DNA of 5,070 nucleotides from Myxococcales bacterium (GTDB taxonomy: Bacteria; Myxococcota_A; Bradymonadia; Bradymonadales; Bradymonadaceae). Shown piece by piece: positions 5,069 to 5,070 of this stretch. The position numbers and the translations under genes were made by a program. The notes under the pieces are model-generated. The model saw only the letters and a list, made by a program, of their open reading frames with translations. It did not search any database and had not been told where the DNA came from. Where the stretch lies: assembly GCA_007120915.1 (NCBI GenBank), contig SKMT01000113.1, positions 1-5,070 of the forward strand. The letters are read 5' to 3'. Each line of letters starts with the position of its first letter. Positions within the stretch are counted from its first letter, which is position 1.

Positions 5069-5070
5069 CA

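Overview
The window is bacterial chromosomal DNA, moderately GC-rich, with sigma70-type promoter elements, strong Shine-Dalgarno sites and compact genes. The proteins are notably acidic: DnaK has an aspartate run in its tail, and a small membrane-anchored protein is dominated by Glu, Asp and Gln. Together with the DnaK type, this suggests a Gram-negative, possibly salt-adapted bacterium of the deltaproteobacterial/Myxococcota kind (Bradymonadales would fit). That assignment is an inference from composition only.

Layout, left to right. Positions 1-140 are a leader rich in inverted repeats. An FmdB-type zinc-ribbon gene (141-386) follows, then dnaK (548-2467), both on the + strand. dnaK is followed by two successive hairpins, the second a long near-perfect stem that is probably its transcription end. 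A second + strand unit (2691-3353) encodes an unrecognised protein with one N-terminal membrane segment and a long acidic, then charged-helical tail.

The stretch 3354-3586 has no convincing gene. It carries a striking inverted repeat whose minus-strand reading ends in a run of T, so it may be a small structured RNA, a minus-strand terminator or a repeat element. It is followed by a textbook sigma70 promoter, tRNA-Gly(GCC) at 3587-3658 and a strong intrinsic terminator at 3674-3698.

The right part holds a small DUF2256 zinc-binding protein (3831-4034, +). It meets tail-to-tail a SIS-domain sugar-phosphate isomerase/deaminase-like gene (4031-5068, -), and the two stop codons overlap. The minus-strand gene starts two bases from the window edge in a TGATG context, suggesting coupling to a gene beyond the window.

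The genes do not form one pathway. They are protein folding (dnaK), translation (tRNA-Gly), amino-sugar metabolism (SIS protein) and three small or unassigned proteins. No mobile element, CRISPR array or defence system is visible. The best candidate for something undescribed is the structured element at 3363-3478, followed by the acidic membrane-anchored protein.
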